Shown here: one piece after another, positions 39,377 to 48,467 of the stretch
Layout of the letters: each line of letters opens with the position of its first letter
Position numbering within the stretch: position 1 is the stretch's first letter
From: Candidimonas humi
GTDB lineage: Bacteria; Pseudomonadota; Gammaproteobacteria; Burkholderiales; Burkholderiaceae_B
Assembly (NCBI RefSeq): GCF_019166065.1
Contig: NZ_JAHTBN010000008.1
Span: 62,001-126,000 of the forward strand
DNA length: 64,000 bases
Reading direction: 5' to 3'
Notes under the pieces: generated by a model
Databases searched by the model: none
Seen by the model: the letters and a program-made list of their open reading frames with translations, nothing else
What the model was told of the DNA's origin: nothing
Position numbers and translations under genes: made by a program

Positions 39377-40333
39377 ATGCCCCTATCCACATCGCCATCC
39401 ATGCCCGCGTACCCGCAAGCATATCCTGTCCCGCCATTCTTCTTTACCCCGACAGTGAGTCGCCGCCCCGGCACACGGGGCCGGCGACGCGCCGCGCTGC
39501 TGCTCGCCCTGGCTTGCGTCTGCGCCACCGCACAGGCCGGCGAAGTCGTCGCCGACAAGATCGACTCCAAGGTGCTGGGCCGCAGCCTGCCCTTCACCGC
39601 CTACCTGCCCGACGGCTATTACGATTCCTTCGATACCTTTCCCGTGGTCTACCTGCTGCACGGCTCGGGAGGCGACGAACACACCTGGGTGCAGTACGTG
39701 GGTGCGCGCGAAACCCTGGACGCCCTGATACGGCGCAAGGAAATCGCGCCCCTCATCGCCATCATGCCGGCGGGCGGCGCAAGCTGGTGGGTGGACGGCG
39801 CGGCAGAGCAGATGCAGACGGCGCTGCGCACCGAGCTCATCCCCTATGTGGAAAAACACTACCAGGCCACCGCCGACCGGGGCCATCGCGCCATCGCGGG
39901 CATTTCCATGGGCGGCTTCGGCGCGCTGAACCTGATGCTCAGGCATCCCGAGCTGTTCTGCGCGGCAGGGCTGCTCAGCCCCGCGGTCTTCTCCTCGCCC
40001 GACGCGCAGTCCAGTGCCCGCGGCTCGGCCGGGCAATTCGCGCATGATGGCAAGTATGAGCCGGCGCTGTGGTCCGCCCAGAGCTATCCGGCGCTGCTGC
40101 CGGACTACAAGGCCAAGGGCCAGCCCGTCGCCGCCTACATCAGCAGCGGCGACCGCGACCGCCAGGTCACGCCGGCCATGAGCTCCGGCCTGTTCGAGGC
40201 GCTGTATGCCGTCCAGCCGGGCCGCGTGCGCCTGCGCATCGGCGACGGCGCGCACGAATGGATGACTTTCCGGGACGCCCTGCCCAAGGCACTGAAATAC
40301 ATAAATGGACAATGCGGCTTCACGCGCCCCTGA
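39377..40333 (+). CDS. Putative exported esterase (esterase D/antigen-85-like alpha/beta hydrolase)
   Basis: 318 residues from ATG 39377 (GGAG upstream). The nucleophile motif is GISMGGFGA, with an oxyanion region VVYLLHGSGGDEHTW and a probable acid/His pair in SSGDRDRQV and DGAHEWMTF. A signal-like core (AALLLALACVCATAQAG) starts near residue 33; a GTG at 39452 would give a normal signal peptide but lacks a clear ribosome site. Substrate unknown. Confidence 0.82.
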   Translation: MPLSTSPSMPAYPQAYPVPPFFFTPTVSRRPGTRGRRRAALLLALACVCATAQAGEVVADKIDSKVLGRSLPFTAYLPDGYYDSFDTFPVVYLLHGSGGDEHTWVQYVGARETLDALIRRKEIAPLIAIMPAGGASWWVDGAAEQMQTALRTELIPYVEKHYQATADRGHRAIAGISMGGFGALNLMLRHPELFCAAGLLSPAVFSSPDAQSSARGSAGQFAHDGKYEPALWSAQSYPALLPDYKAKGQPVAAYISSGDRDRQVTPAMSSGLFEALYAVQPGRVRLRIGDGAHEWMTFRDALPKALKYINGQCGFTRP

Positions 40334-40635
40334 TTACGAGACCCGGCGGCCGGTAAACGGTCGCCAGTGACGTGCCTTGAAGGCCAGAGCCGTGTCTTGA
40401 AGGTTCGTATTCATAAACAAATCGATGGATTCGTGTGCGAGGCGAGGAGCACACCGCAGCAACAATCATAAGCATTGCAAGGCCAAGCTCCGACGCGGAC
40501 AGTCTCCGCGGACTGCTCGTGGCCGGTGCAGGCTTGAGTCCTTGAGCCCTTGAGCCAGCGCAGCCTGCAGGGCTTGCAATGCAACTCTACGCGCGAAGAC
40601 GCGATTTCATGGGCGCGCGTTTCTGAGACACGACA
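40334..40635. other. Convergent gap between esterase and lipoprotein
   Basis: No gene seen. Contains three 8-bp CTTGAG-type repeats (CTTGAGTC, then CTTGAGCC twice) at 40533-40556 and a short inverted repeat CAGTC/GACTG near 40499-40515. Confidence 0.5.
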
Positions 40636-41454
40636 TCAGCGGCCGCTACTGCTCCCGGCTGCCGTCTCGTTTCCGGAGTCCGTGCCATGTTTATCGTCTT
40701 CGGGCTGCGCTCCCGCGCCATGGCCGCTTGTATCCGTGCCGGCATCCGGCGCACCGCTGGCGTGGCTGGCGGCAGGCGTAGAGTCGCCGGCAGACACAGG
40801 GCTATCGGCAGGACTGGAACTACCGGCTGAGCTGGGGCTATCGGTAGGGTTGGAGCTATCGGCAGAGCCAGAGCTATTGGCAGGGCTGGAGCTACCGCGA
40901 GAGCTGGGACTATCGCCAGGTGTAGGGCTATCGCTAGGTGCGGGGTTGACGGCAGGTGTAGAGTTGCCGGTAGATATGGGGTTGCTGCCAGACGCGGGCT
41001 GGCCGCCCGGCACGGCATATTTGCCTCCGGCCTGGAAATTGGCTTCCTGCATTTCCGTGACGCAATGCGAATTGCCGAAGAACACCACCTTGCCGTCCCT
41101 GGCCACGATCACCGCCGCGGCCGTGGCCGAATAGACGGCCGGAAATTCGTAGCAGGTATAGCCTTGGGGATTGCCGGATTTTTCTTTGGGAGTCTCGCCC
41201 ATGGCATGCAGCACCGGCGCAGCATCCTGCCCCACCTGCACGGCATTGAGCACACCCTGCAATTTCACTTGCCGCGGATCGCGCCCCTGCGCCGTCTCGG
41301 CCGACGACGACGAGCCGAACACATTGCCCAGGGGTCCGTGCGCAACGCCATACCCTGCGCTGGCCACCGAACTGCCCAGCAGCGGCGCGGCGCACCCGGC
41401 CAGCAAGGCGGAACTCAGCAAGGCAAGGATCAAGCGCAGATCGACTCGTCGCAT
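40636..41454 (-). CDS. Lipoprotein with Ser/Pro/Asp-rich C-terminal tail
   Basis: 272 residues. A signal peptide with lipobox LLAGC (Cys21) predicts a lipid-anchored outer-membrane or periplasmic protein. A small globular region with GYTCYEFPAVYS and VIVARDGKVVFFGN faintly recalls SmpA/BamE-type domains. From about residue 155 it is a low-complexity tail of six-residue Ser-rich units, encoded by degenerate 18-bp repeats at about 40780-40965. Start chosen at ATG 41454; an ATG at 41466 is an alternative. Function unknown. Confidence 0.75.
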   Translation of the reverse strand: MRRVDLRLILALLSSALLAGCAAPLLGSSVASAGYGVAHGPLGNVFGSSSSAETAQGRDPRQVKLQGVLNAVQVGQDAAPVLHAMGETPKEKSGNPQGYTCYEFPAVYSATAAAVIVARDGKVVFFGNSHCVTEMQEANFQAGGKYAVPGGQPASGSNPISTGNSTPAVNPAPSDSPTPGDSPSSRGSSSPANSSGSADSSNPTDSPSSAGSSSPADSPVSAGDSTPAASHASGAPDAGTDTSGHGAGAQPEDDKHGTDSGNETAAGSSSGR

Positions 41455-41603
41455 TTCTCTGGGCATCTCTCTAAGGCCATCCATGGGCTGGCGGCACAAT
41501 CCGCCAGTAGCGGAAATCAATGATAACCGTGTTTGGGCGATGCCCGCCGCCACTGCCTTTAAGGTGCGACCCTCAACGCAAGGTTGCGACTTGTTGCATC
41601 CGT

Positions 41604-41751
41604 TTTCCAAGCTGCCTGCGCTGCAGAGAACCGCCCCGAAACAGCAGGAGCAAGCGCTGGCGTCCTTCCAGGCTGCCTGCGCTGCAGCGAAGGTTGGGGC
41701 GCCGCCAGGACCGCATTCCATAATCTCCGAGCTGCCTGCGCGGCAGGCGCA
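41604..41751 (-). CRISPR. Decayed three-repeat array resembling type I-F CRISPR
   Basis: Three 28-bp repeats at 41604-41631, 41665-41692 and 41724-41751, separated by spacers of 33 and 31 bp, so the period is close to 60 bp. Read on the minus strand, the copy at 41604 contains GCAGCGCAGGCAGCTTGG, flanked by GTTC at its start and AAA at its end, the plan of type I-F repeats with a stem of CTGC and GCAG. Copies differ from each other at several places, most in the copy at 41724, so it looks degenerate. No cas genes or leader are visible in the window. Confidence 0.6.
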
Positions 41752-41797
41752 ATGAAAACGCCCCGAGAAGCCGGACAGGCGTCCGGCGCTCGGGGCG
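41752..41797 (-). terminator. Rho-independent terminator of the cold-shock gene
   Basis: On the minus strand a stem CGCCCCGAG/CTCGGGGCG with an inner CCGGAC/GTCCGG arm is followed by TTTTC. It lies 44 bp after the cold-shock stop and just before the CRISPR-like repeats. Confidence 0.75.
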
Positions 41798-41840
41798 CGG
41801 TTCGGGCCGCGGCGTTTTCAGCCGGGCCGCGACGTGCGGA

Positions 41841-42044
41841 TCAAAGAGCCTTGATCGACTTGGCTTGCGGGCCCTTTTGGCCCTCGGCCACTTCGAACGA
41901 CACGCGCTGGTTTTCTTCCAGCGACTTGTAGCCCGTGCCGAGAATGTCGGAATGATGCGCGAAGAGGTCCTTGCCGCCGGAGTCGGGCTTGATGAAGCCA
42001 TAACCCTTTTCGCTGTTGAACCATTTGACGATGCCGGTTTCCAT
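41841..42044 (-). CDS. Cold-shock protein
   Basis: 67 residues, CspA-family RNA chaperone. RNP motifs KGYGFIKP and DLFAHHSDI are present, and the start METGIVKWFNSEKGYG is typical. AAGGA lies about 11 bases before the ATG. A long upstream region (42045-42446) could hold a 5' leader, but I see no defined structure. Confidence 0.95.
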   Translation of the reverse strand: METGIVKWFNSEKGYGFIKPDSGGKDLFAHHSDILGTGYKSLEENQRVSFEVAEGQKGPQAKSIKAL

Positions 42045-42446
42045 TACTGTAAATCCTTGAAATTAAGGGAGATGAAAGGCGATATTGCCAGACAAGACTA
42101 TCAAGGACTGGAGATCCGAGCAAAAAAGCGGCTTTTCCATCCGCCTGGCCGGCTATCCCGGCCACGCTGAAAACCTTTGGCTGCCACCTGCTCAGCCGGC
42201 GTAAACAGGATCACTGCCACGCCAGGCGCACCGGCAAATCAGCCATCGGAAAGCGCTGGATTGAGCAAACTTCGACGCACTTGAAAATCTAGGTGCATAT
42301 TTTAACTCGGGAAGATACCGCAAGTCCAAAAGGCCCCCACCCCCGGCCGACACCTCGCCCAGGGCCACCGCGGCGGCTGTACTAAAATCCCCCGGGCCGG
42401 CCGTGCCCGCATCGGCCGCCAGCCAGCCGCCAATGCCGTGTCCGTC
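42045..42446. other. Divergent gap between cold-shock and mpg genes
   Basis: No convincing gene. Must hold both promoters; the stretch 42270-42320 is AT-rich. Several short hairpins are possible but none is diagnostic. Confidence 0.5.
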
Positions 42447-42998
42447 ATGAAAAAACTCCCCCGCCGCTTCTACAACCGCGATACCACGCAAGTCGCGCAA
42501 GACCTGCTGGGCAAGCTGCTGGTCCGGCGCAGCGACGGCGTCACGCGCATCGGCCGCATCGTCGAAGTGGAAGCCTACCTGGGGCCGCACGACCTGGCCG
42601 CTCACACGTCCAAAGGCCTCACCTCCCGTACCCGCGCGATGTTCGGGCCCCCCGGCCATGCCTACGTCTACCTCATCTACGGCATGCACCATTGCATGAA
42701 CGTCGTCACCGAGCCCGACGGCACCGGCGCCGCCGTGCTGTTGCGCGCCATCGAGCCGATACGCAATATCGAAGGCAAGACCAGCGGCCCCGGACTGCTG
42801 TGCAAAGCCATGGGCGTCACCATGCAGGATTACGGGCACGACCTGTGCAGCCCCGATTTCTACATTGCCGAAGACCCCGCCGCCACGCCGCCGGCCATCG
42901 TGGCCCGCCCCCGCGTGGGCGTGGACTACGCCGGCGAATGGGCCGCCAAGCCCCTGCGCTTCTATATAGAAGGCAACCGGTACGTATCCAGGAAATAG
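42447..42998 (+). CDS. 3-methyladenine DNA glycosylase (AAG/MPG family)
   Basis: Base-excision repair enzyme of the alkyladenine-glycosylase family, 183 residues. Motifs: DLLGKLLVRR, IVEVEAYLGPHDLAAHTSKG (catalytic Glu), GHAYVYLIYGMHHCMNVV and KTSGPGLLCKAMG. ATG 42447 is preferred; a GTG at 42438 would add three residues. With aidB, it gives the window two alkylation-response genes, not linked. Confidence 0.93.
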   Translation: MKKLPRRFYNRDTTQVAQDLLGKLLVRRSDGVTRIGRIVEVEAYLGPHDLAAHTSKGLTSRTRAMFGPPGHAYVYLIYGMHHCMNVVTEPDGTGAAVLLRAIEPIRNIEGKTSGPGLLCKAMGVTMQDYGHDLCSPDFYIAEDPAATPPAIVARPRVGVDYAGEWAAKPLRFYIEGNRYVSRK

Positions 42999-43240
42999 CG
43001 GGCCCGAAGATATCGAGTCAGGAAAAAGTAAGTCGGAAGATCGCGATTCGAGAGATCGCCAGCCCGGGAAAAGCGAGCCGCCAGGCGGGCTGTCGCTTCT
43101 TGCGTAAATGCAAAGTCCGACTATCGATCCATGCCCGACGAACGACTCGCCCGATCCAGCACGAGCCACCTGACAGTTCACCCCAACAATTCGCTACGAC
43201 TGTTCGCTCCGACAACACGCATCGGCCGCGTCCAGGCGTC

Positions 43241-44263
43241 CTACAAGGCGATATTCAGCAAAGGCTGGTCCAGGCACCAGCGTTCCAGGTTCTGCACGAA
43301 CACATCGATCACGCGGCCATAATTGCCGTCGGAATGGCCGGCCGTGTGCGGCGACACAATGACATTGGAAAGACCCCACAGCGGCGAATCCGCGCTCAAC
43401 GGCTCGTGCGTGTAGACATCCAGATACGCGCCGGCCAGCCTGCGGGATTCCAGCGCCTCGATCAAGGCCGCCTCGTCCACCACATCGCCGCGCGACACAT
43501 TGACCAGATGCGTGCTGTGCGGCAAACGCCGCAGGAACTCCGCATCGACCAGCCCACGCGTGGTCTCGGTCAGCGGACAAGCCAGGATCACCCAATCGCA
43601 AGGCGGTACCGTGCGCCGCAACTCATCGTAGGAAATCATCGCGGCAACTGGGCCTGCACTTGCGCTTCCCGGCGCGACCGCGCTGTGCCGCACTACCGTG
43701 ATCTCCATCCCGAGCATGCCCAGGTATTCCGCCACCTTGCGCCCGATCGCGCCCCAGCCGACGATCACCGCCTTTTGCCCGGCCAGGTCACGCGGAATCA
43801 GCTCGCCCATCAGGGGCAGCCACACCTTGTCGCGCTGCGCCTGCTCCAGCAGCCGGAATCTCCGGTTCAGCGCCAACACCCCGGCAAGCACGCTCTGCGC
43901 CACCACCACCGCGTTGCTGCCCGTCGAAGTGGTGATGGTCATCCCGCGCCGTTTCAAGTCCGCATAAAAATACCGGTCTATGCCCGCCGAATGAGTATGC
44001 ACCCAACGCAGGCCGGCCCCGGTGCACAGCATGTCGCTGAACACCTGCAGCGTCGGCAACACAGTGTGCTTCGTCGATTCGCCGGTAATATCGCGCGCCA
44101 GCAAGGCCACATCGGCCGTGTCGAGGACATCAGCCTCGATGCGCTCTTTCGCAATATACGGAACGGTCGCTTCCACATAGCGCGACCAGGCCTCGGGATG
44201 ACGCGCCTCGATCATGCTCAGGGCCTTGGGCGAAGACAGGAGACGAACTTTCTTGTGCGACAT
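43241..44263 (-). CDS. D-isomer-specific 2-hydroxyacid dehydrogenase
   Basis: 340 residues, NAD(P)-dependent. Rossmann motif VGWGAIGRKVAEYLG, catalytic Arg in NVSRGDVVDE, Glu in YTHEPL and His in SPHTAG. Substrate not assignable. Preceded by about 240 bp after mpg that hold degenerate AG-rich repeats (43000-43080). Confidence 0.9.
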   Translation of the reverse strand: MSHKKVRLLSSPKALSMIEARHPEAWSRYVEATVPYIAKERIEADVLDTADVALLARDITGESTKHTVLPTLQVFSDMLCTGAGLRWVHTHSAGIDRYFYADLKRRGMTITTSTGSNAVVVAQSVLAGVLALNRRFRLLEQAQRDKVWLPLMGELIPRDLAGQKAVIVGWGAIGRKVAEYLGMLGMEITVVRHSAVAPGSASAGPVAAMISYDELRRTVPPCDWVILACPLTETTRGLVDAEFLRRLPHSTHLVNVSRGDVVDEAALIEALESRRLAGAYLDVYTHEPLSADSPLWGLSNVIVSPHTAGHSDGNYGRVIDVFVQNLERWCLDQPLLNIAL

Positions 44264-44348
44264 GAGAGTATGGTGACATCAAGGGTAAACCCGCATTTTA
44301 CAAGAGGGATACCCAGGCGGAAAAGCATCGGGGCGACAGAGCAGCCTC

Positions 44349-44561
44349 CTACTTGTCCCACACCGCGCTGGCAGGAAGAACGCCGATCGCAGCATGACAG
44401 CCCTTGGCTGCACAAGCGACTATGGCAATCGCCTTGTCCGCATTCACGACCGCATCGTCATTCAACACGATAAAACCTTGATGGCCGCATTTCGGGCATA
44501 CAGGCCGAATTCCTACAGGAAAGTGCCTATCAAAAAACCCGCGTTCATGTTCCCCTGTCAT
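44349..44561 (-). CDS. Small zinc-ribbon protein
   Basis: 70 residues with Cys22-x2-Cys25 and Cys50-x4-Cys55, likely a zinc site. A strong ribosome site (AAAGGAGG, nine bases before the ATG) supports it as a real gene. No family recognised. It is at the left edge of the low-GC segment. Confidence 0.7.
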   Translation of the reverse strand: MTGEHERGFFDRHFPVGIRPVCPKCGHQGFIVLNDDAVVNADKAIAIVACAAKGCHAAIGVLPASAVWDK

Positions 44562-44740
44562 CGATCAGCGCCTCCTTTCGCGATCGATCTTACCTTATAG
44601 CTGTCGGGGACGCTTGCCTAACGGGAAGATCTAATCCCCCGCAAACAGCGGTTGGCCATGGCTTCTTAGCAGTCCTACTTCTGCGCCGCGTTAAAAATGG
44701 GGGGATTGCCGGAGTATGTATAGAATCACAGAAAGCTGAT

Positions 44741-45895
44741 TTATTCAGTGTCGCTGTCTCTTCCCTTTCTTCTGAAGTTTTCGTTATTTTTGCAGTAAGC
44801 AAGAGCATCTCCTACAATTCCGACGAGCCGGTACAAATTCTCGGGCTTATCAAGCAAAATTTGATCACTAGTACCCGTCTGTAGGCCTGCCCGGGCGACT
44901 TCGGCGCGGTGAACGTCGGTTAGTGGAACAATGAACTGGATGGTAGGGTGCTTTTTATCACCCCAAAATCGAAATAACCAACGATTTGTTTTTCCGCCGT
45001 GCATAATGGAGAAATAGGACTCCGTATCGCGAGCTTGTAGATCCTCTCCTGGCAAGATATCGCAACAGACCTTATATAGGTTCTGCTCATCGACGGTTGT
45101 GATGATGTTTGGATTATCAGGGTCAACAATCGACGCACTTTCGTCGACAACTACCTCTACCGGAGCCGTGGGCGATATAGTCTCGGGCGCGGATAGGCTG
45201 GTTGCCACCATTGAGCTAACGGATTGGGCGACGGCTTGCTTGATGATCGGCTGCACACTTTCTAGAAATTTGCCGGTCATGGTGCGCTGCGTTCCAGCAC
45301 GCGTGGCAACATATTTTACGAAATCCAGATCACAGTCACGTAGCGCAGAAGTAATAGCATCCTTGAAAGCGTGCAGATAGACATTTTCTTCGGCAAGAGC
45401 TCGCAGTGCTTCGGGCTCTAAGCGATCATAGTGAAAACGTTCGAGCTGTTCGGCAATATCTTCAGCGCCACTGGCGAAATCGACTACCAGAAATGGTTCG
45501 CGATCCATAATATTGCGATTGTCCAGGTCGGCAAAAAAGCGCCATTCGCGACCGTTGGTAATAGCCGCTACAGCAACTTCGGGGGTAGCGTTGTAGTAAC
45601 GAGCAAGCTGAGGGCAATGATTGGTCAAATCGGCCGAGTATGTCTTGGCCTCAATGAATAGAACAGGGATGTCGTTGCTGAACAGAGCATAGTCAACACG
45701 TTCGCTCGCCTTGACTCCTGGAAAATCGGCACCGTACTCAGCTTTGACCTTAGTGGGGTCGTAGGGGCTGAAGCCCAAAATATCAAGCAAGGGAAGAATT
45801 AGGGCTTGCTTGGTCGTCTCCTCGGTCGCGCAATGCGCCCCGACATTCTTGACATGCTCAATGTGATGCTCGATACGGCGTTTGAATTCCTGCAT
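44741..45895 (-). CDS. Solitary nuclease with HsdR N-terminal-type domain
   Basis: 384 residues. The N-terminal ~170 residues resemble the PD-(D/E)XK domain of type I restriction HsdR subunits: Glu25, Asp68 in ERVDYALF, and Glu82-x-Lys84 in VLFIEAK. A helical middle and a C-terminal domain with SYFSIMHGGKTNRWLFRFW follow. There is no helicase part and no hsdM or hsdS nearby. Lower GC than neighbours and position beside a tRNA suggest acquisition. A defence role is plausible, not shown. ATG 45895 has GGAG and AGGA upstream. Confidence 0.85.
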   Translation of the reverse strand: MQEFKRRIEHHIEHVKNVGAHCATEETTKQALILPLLDILGFSPYDPTKVKAEYGADFPGVKASERVDYALFSNDIPVLFIEAKTYSADLTNHCPQLARYYNATPEVAVAAITNGREWRFFADLDNRNIMDREPFLVVDFASGAEDIAEQLERFHYDRLEPEALRALAEENVYLHAFKDAITSALRDCDLDFVKYVATRAGTQRTMTGKFLESVQPIIKQAVAQSVSSMVATSLSAPETISPTAPVEVVVDESASIVDPDNPNIITTVDEQNLYKVCCDILPGEDLQARDTESYFSIMHGGKTNRWLFRFWGDKKHPTIQFIVPLTDVHRAEVARAGLQTGTSDQILLDKPENLYRLVGIVGDALAYCKNNENFRRKGRDSDTE

Positions 45896-46014
45896 GATTC
45901 CTGTCTCCAAAGCATTTTCACGTTATCTACAAGGGCTTATTGTTTATAAGGCCGCAAATCCCCGCTTCGCACTATATCCACCTGCTTTCCCGCTCGACCC
46001 AACATAGACAACCA

Positions 46015-46377
46015 TCATCTTGATTTGCTTGATCCAATGAATGGCTCGGCAGAGCGTAGTCGTATCGGCGCCGCTTGAGGCTCTAATTGCGTATGGCCTC
46101 CAACTGAGGATGCGATGTCCTCCAAGAACATCGCCATCATTTCATTCTGGCGCCTGATCTCGTCCATGGTATTGGACATCACCACGACCGTTGTGATGAA
46201 TCCGAATACCACAACCCACCCCACGACAATTCCCAGAACAATCAAACCCACAGTGGCGGCGGGATAGTGCGAGTCGCTATTCCATAAATAAAGAACGATT
46301 ATCGCGATTGCGAGGACAAAAAGAATATGGGTCGCCTCGATGATCCCCGAATAAAACCGTGCAATGAGCCTATTCAT
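46015..46377 (-). CDS. Small two-helix membrane protein
   Basis: 120 residues with hydrophobic segments at about 15-32 and 41-67 and a charged, partly helical C-terminal half. AGGAGGAGAACG stands directly before the ATG. No family recognised. Next upstream gene to the HsdR-like nuclease on the same strand, 119 bp apart. Confidence 0.72.
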   Translation of the reverse strand: MNRLIARFYSGIIEATHILFVLAIAIIVLYLWNSDSHYPAATVGLIVLGIVVGWVVVFGFITTVVVMSNTMDEIRRQNEMMAMFLEDIASSVGGHTQLEPQAAPIRLRSAEPFIGSSKSR

Positions 46378-46977
46378 CGTTCTCCTCCTAAAAACCTTCG
46401 CCTGTGCTTCTACCGATCGTGTCGCACTGTTCGACTTGTTGTTCTAGCGCCAATACCCATGTAGACATTATTGGTATTATTTTTCTTATTTAGTTACTTT
46501 TAGCGCAAAAATAAGGCTGTCGCTTCTACTTTCACCTCCAACCGCCTACTCTTCTTCTCTTTAGCCAGACATTTTCTGGCATGTGCTGGCAGACAGGCGA
46601 CTCGAGAGGACTAGGGGCTGGAATGCAATTAGGCGGGCTCGTCCGTCAACGACTAGGTGCATCTTGAATGCAATTGCGCGCGAGTGACGAGATCCATCCC
46701 ATCGCCCTCTTCTTGTAACCTTTTATTGTTTTATACACCTTTCGTTATTTTTTGGTCAAAGGAATATAAGCATTTTAAATTGCACGGGCTCGTGGTCACT
46801 TTCCGAGTGTTCTGTCGAATCTGGGCCACTGCGTTGATGTTGCTCCTTAGGCCACCGCGAGGCGGGCGGCGAGGCCGTGCAACACTGGGAACCACACCAC
46901 TTGTGCGGAATCGGTCGTCGGGGGGAGGCGCCGGGTAGCCGGTGCCGACACCCGGTTTAGGCCTTGCGGTCAGAAAA
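46378..46977. other. Gene-poor low-GC stretch before the tRNA
   Basis: About 600 bp without a supported gene. AT-rich at 46440-46560 and 46700-46790, then abruptly GC-rich at 46840-46960. May hold island remnants; no integrase or att repeat found. Confidence 0.5.
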
Positions 46978-47013
46978 GAAAAAGGACCTACAGACAAAAA
47001 TCTGTAAGTCCTT
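46978..47013 (-). terminator. Terminator of tRNA-Arg
   Basis: On the minus strand AAGGACTTACAGA and TCTGTAGGTCCTT pair around a T-rich loop and are followed by a T-run. It is directly downstream of the tRNA. Confidence 0.8.
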
Positions 47014-47021
47014 GATAAATA

Positions 47022-47098
47022 TGGCGCGGCTGGCAGGATTCGAACCCACGACCCCTTGGTTCGTAGCCAAGTACTCTATCCAACTGAGCTACAGCCGC
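47022..47098 (-). tRNA. tRNA-Arg (anticodon ACG), CCA encoded
   Basis: A full cloverleaf: acceptor GCGGCTG/CAGCCGC, anticodon stem CTTGG/CCAAG with loop CTACGAA, T-loop TTCGAAT and an encoded CCA end. 77 bases. It flanks the lower-GC segment at its 3' side, a common integration site. Confidence 0.96.
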
Positions 47099-47291
47099 TC
47101 CAAAGAGGCGTAACTATAACACACGTTTTCCAGGGTGCGCAAACCAGGCTCGAAAAGCAGGCCAATAGCGCCGGACGGGCGCTTTTCCGCCGCGCAGAAC
47201 TACGCCATAGCCAGCCTGGCGGCCCTATCCGCACTCCGTATAATGTCGGGCAGACGCCGCGCCCAACAGCGGTTCATCCCAGGAGGCCCTC

Positions 47292-48467
47292 TTGTTTACT
47301 AGTCCCAAGATCACCTGCATCGAAGATTTTCGGCGCCTGGCGCAATGGCGCGTGCCGCGGATGTTCTACGACTATGCGGATTCGGGGTCATGGACCGAGG
47401 GCACGTACCGATCCAATGAAAGCGATTTCCAGCGCCTGAAGCTGCGGCAGAAGGTGGCGGTGAACATCGCGAACCGGTCTATCCGCACCCGCATGTTGGG
47501 CATGGACGTGGCGATGCCGGTGGCGATTGCACCCACGGGCCTGACGGGCATGCAGCATGCCGACGGTGAGATCCTGGGCGCACGGGCTGCCGAGAAGTTC
47601 GGCATTCCTTTCACGCTGTCGACCATGAGCATCTGCTCGATCGAGGACATCGCGGCCCATACGCGCCAGCCGTTCTGGTTCCAGTTGTATGTCATGCGCG
47701 ACCGCGATTTTATCGGCCGCCTGATCGACCGCGCCAAGGCGGCGGGCTGCTCGGCGCTGGTGCTGACGCTGGACTTGCAAGTACTGGGCCAGCGCCACAA
47801 GGACATCAAGAACGGCCTGTCGACGCCGCCCAAGCCGACGCTGACGAATATCCTGAACCTGATGACCAAGCCGCGCTGGTGCATCGACATGCTGGGCACG
47901 CAGCGGCGCACTTTCGGCAATATCGTCGGGCATGCCAAGGGCGTGACGGATCTTTCCTCGCTGTCGTCGTGGACGGCGGAGCAGTTCGACCCGAGCCTGA
48001 ACTGGGACGACCTGGAATGGATCAAGCAGCGCTGGGGCGGCAAGCTGGTGCTCAAGGGCATCCTGGATGCCGAAGATGCGCGCCATGCGGTGGACGTGGG
48101 TGCGGATGCGCTGATCGTGTCCAACCACGGCGGGCGCCAGCTCGACGGCGCCCCGTCGTCGATTTCCGCCCTGCCCCACATCGTCGAAGCGGCGGGTAAG
48201 GACATCGAGGTCTGGGTGGACGGCGGCATACGTTCGGGACAAGATGTGCTCAAGGCCATGGCGCTGGGCGCCAAGGGCACGATGATCGGCCGCGCGTTCC
48301 TGTATTCGCTGGGCGCGATGGGCGAGGCAGGCGTCACCCGCTGCCTGGAGATCATCGCCAACGAACTGGACATCACCATGGCGTTCTGCGGCCGCACCGA
48401 TATCCACGACGTCGACCGGTCGATTCTGCTGAACCCACAGATCTTCGACAAGCCGGGCCAGGCCTGA
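47292..48467 (+). CDS. lldD: FMN-dependent L-lactate/alpha-hydroxyacid dehydrogenase
   Basis: 391 residues, the (S)-2-hydroxyacid oxidase family. FMN and catalytic pieces: PVAIAPTGLTGMQHADGE, STMSICSIED, SNHGGRQLDGAPSS (catalytic His, Arg) and DGGIRSGQDVLKAMALGA. The start is a TTG at 47292 with CAGGAGG upstream; there is no ATG nearby. It ends immediately against the convergent MocR gene with no spacer. Substrate probably L-lactate. Confidence 0.92.
   Translation: MFTSPKITCIEDFRRLAQWRVPRMFYDYADSGSWTEGTYRSNESDFQRLKLRQKVAVNIANRSIRTRMLGMDVAMPVAIAPTGLTGMQHADGEILGARAAEKFGIPFTLSTMSICSIEDIAAHTRQPFWFQLYVMRDRDFIGRLIDRAKAAGCSALVLTLDLQVLGQRHKDIKNGLSTPPKPTLTNILNLMTKPRWCIDMLGTQRRTFGNIVGHAKGVTDLSSLSSWTAEQFDPSLNWDDLEWIKQRWGGKLVLKGILDAEDARHAVDVGADALIVSNHGGRQLDGAPSSISALPHIVEAAGKDIEVWVDGGIRSGQDVLKAMALGAKGTMIGRAFLYSLGAMGEAGVTRCLEIIANELDITMAFCGRTDIHDVDRSILLNPQIFDKPGQA

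Noticed and set aside
46657-46938. 93-codon frame in the gap before the tRNA
   Set aside because: No ribosome site, mixed composition and crosses an abrupt GC shift.
47022-47044. Search for an att duplicate of the tRNA-Arg 3' end to bound the island
   Set aside because: No second copy seen by eye in 44.2-47.0 kb and no integrase, so island limits remain inferred from GC only.
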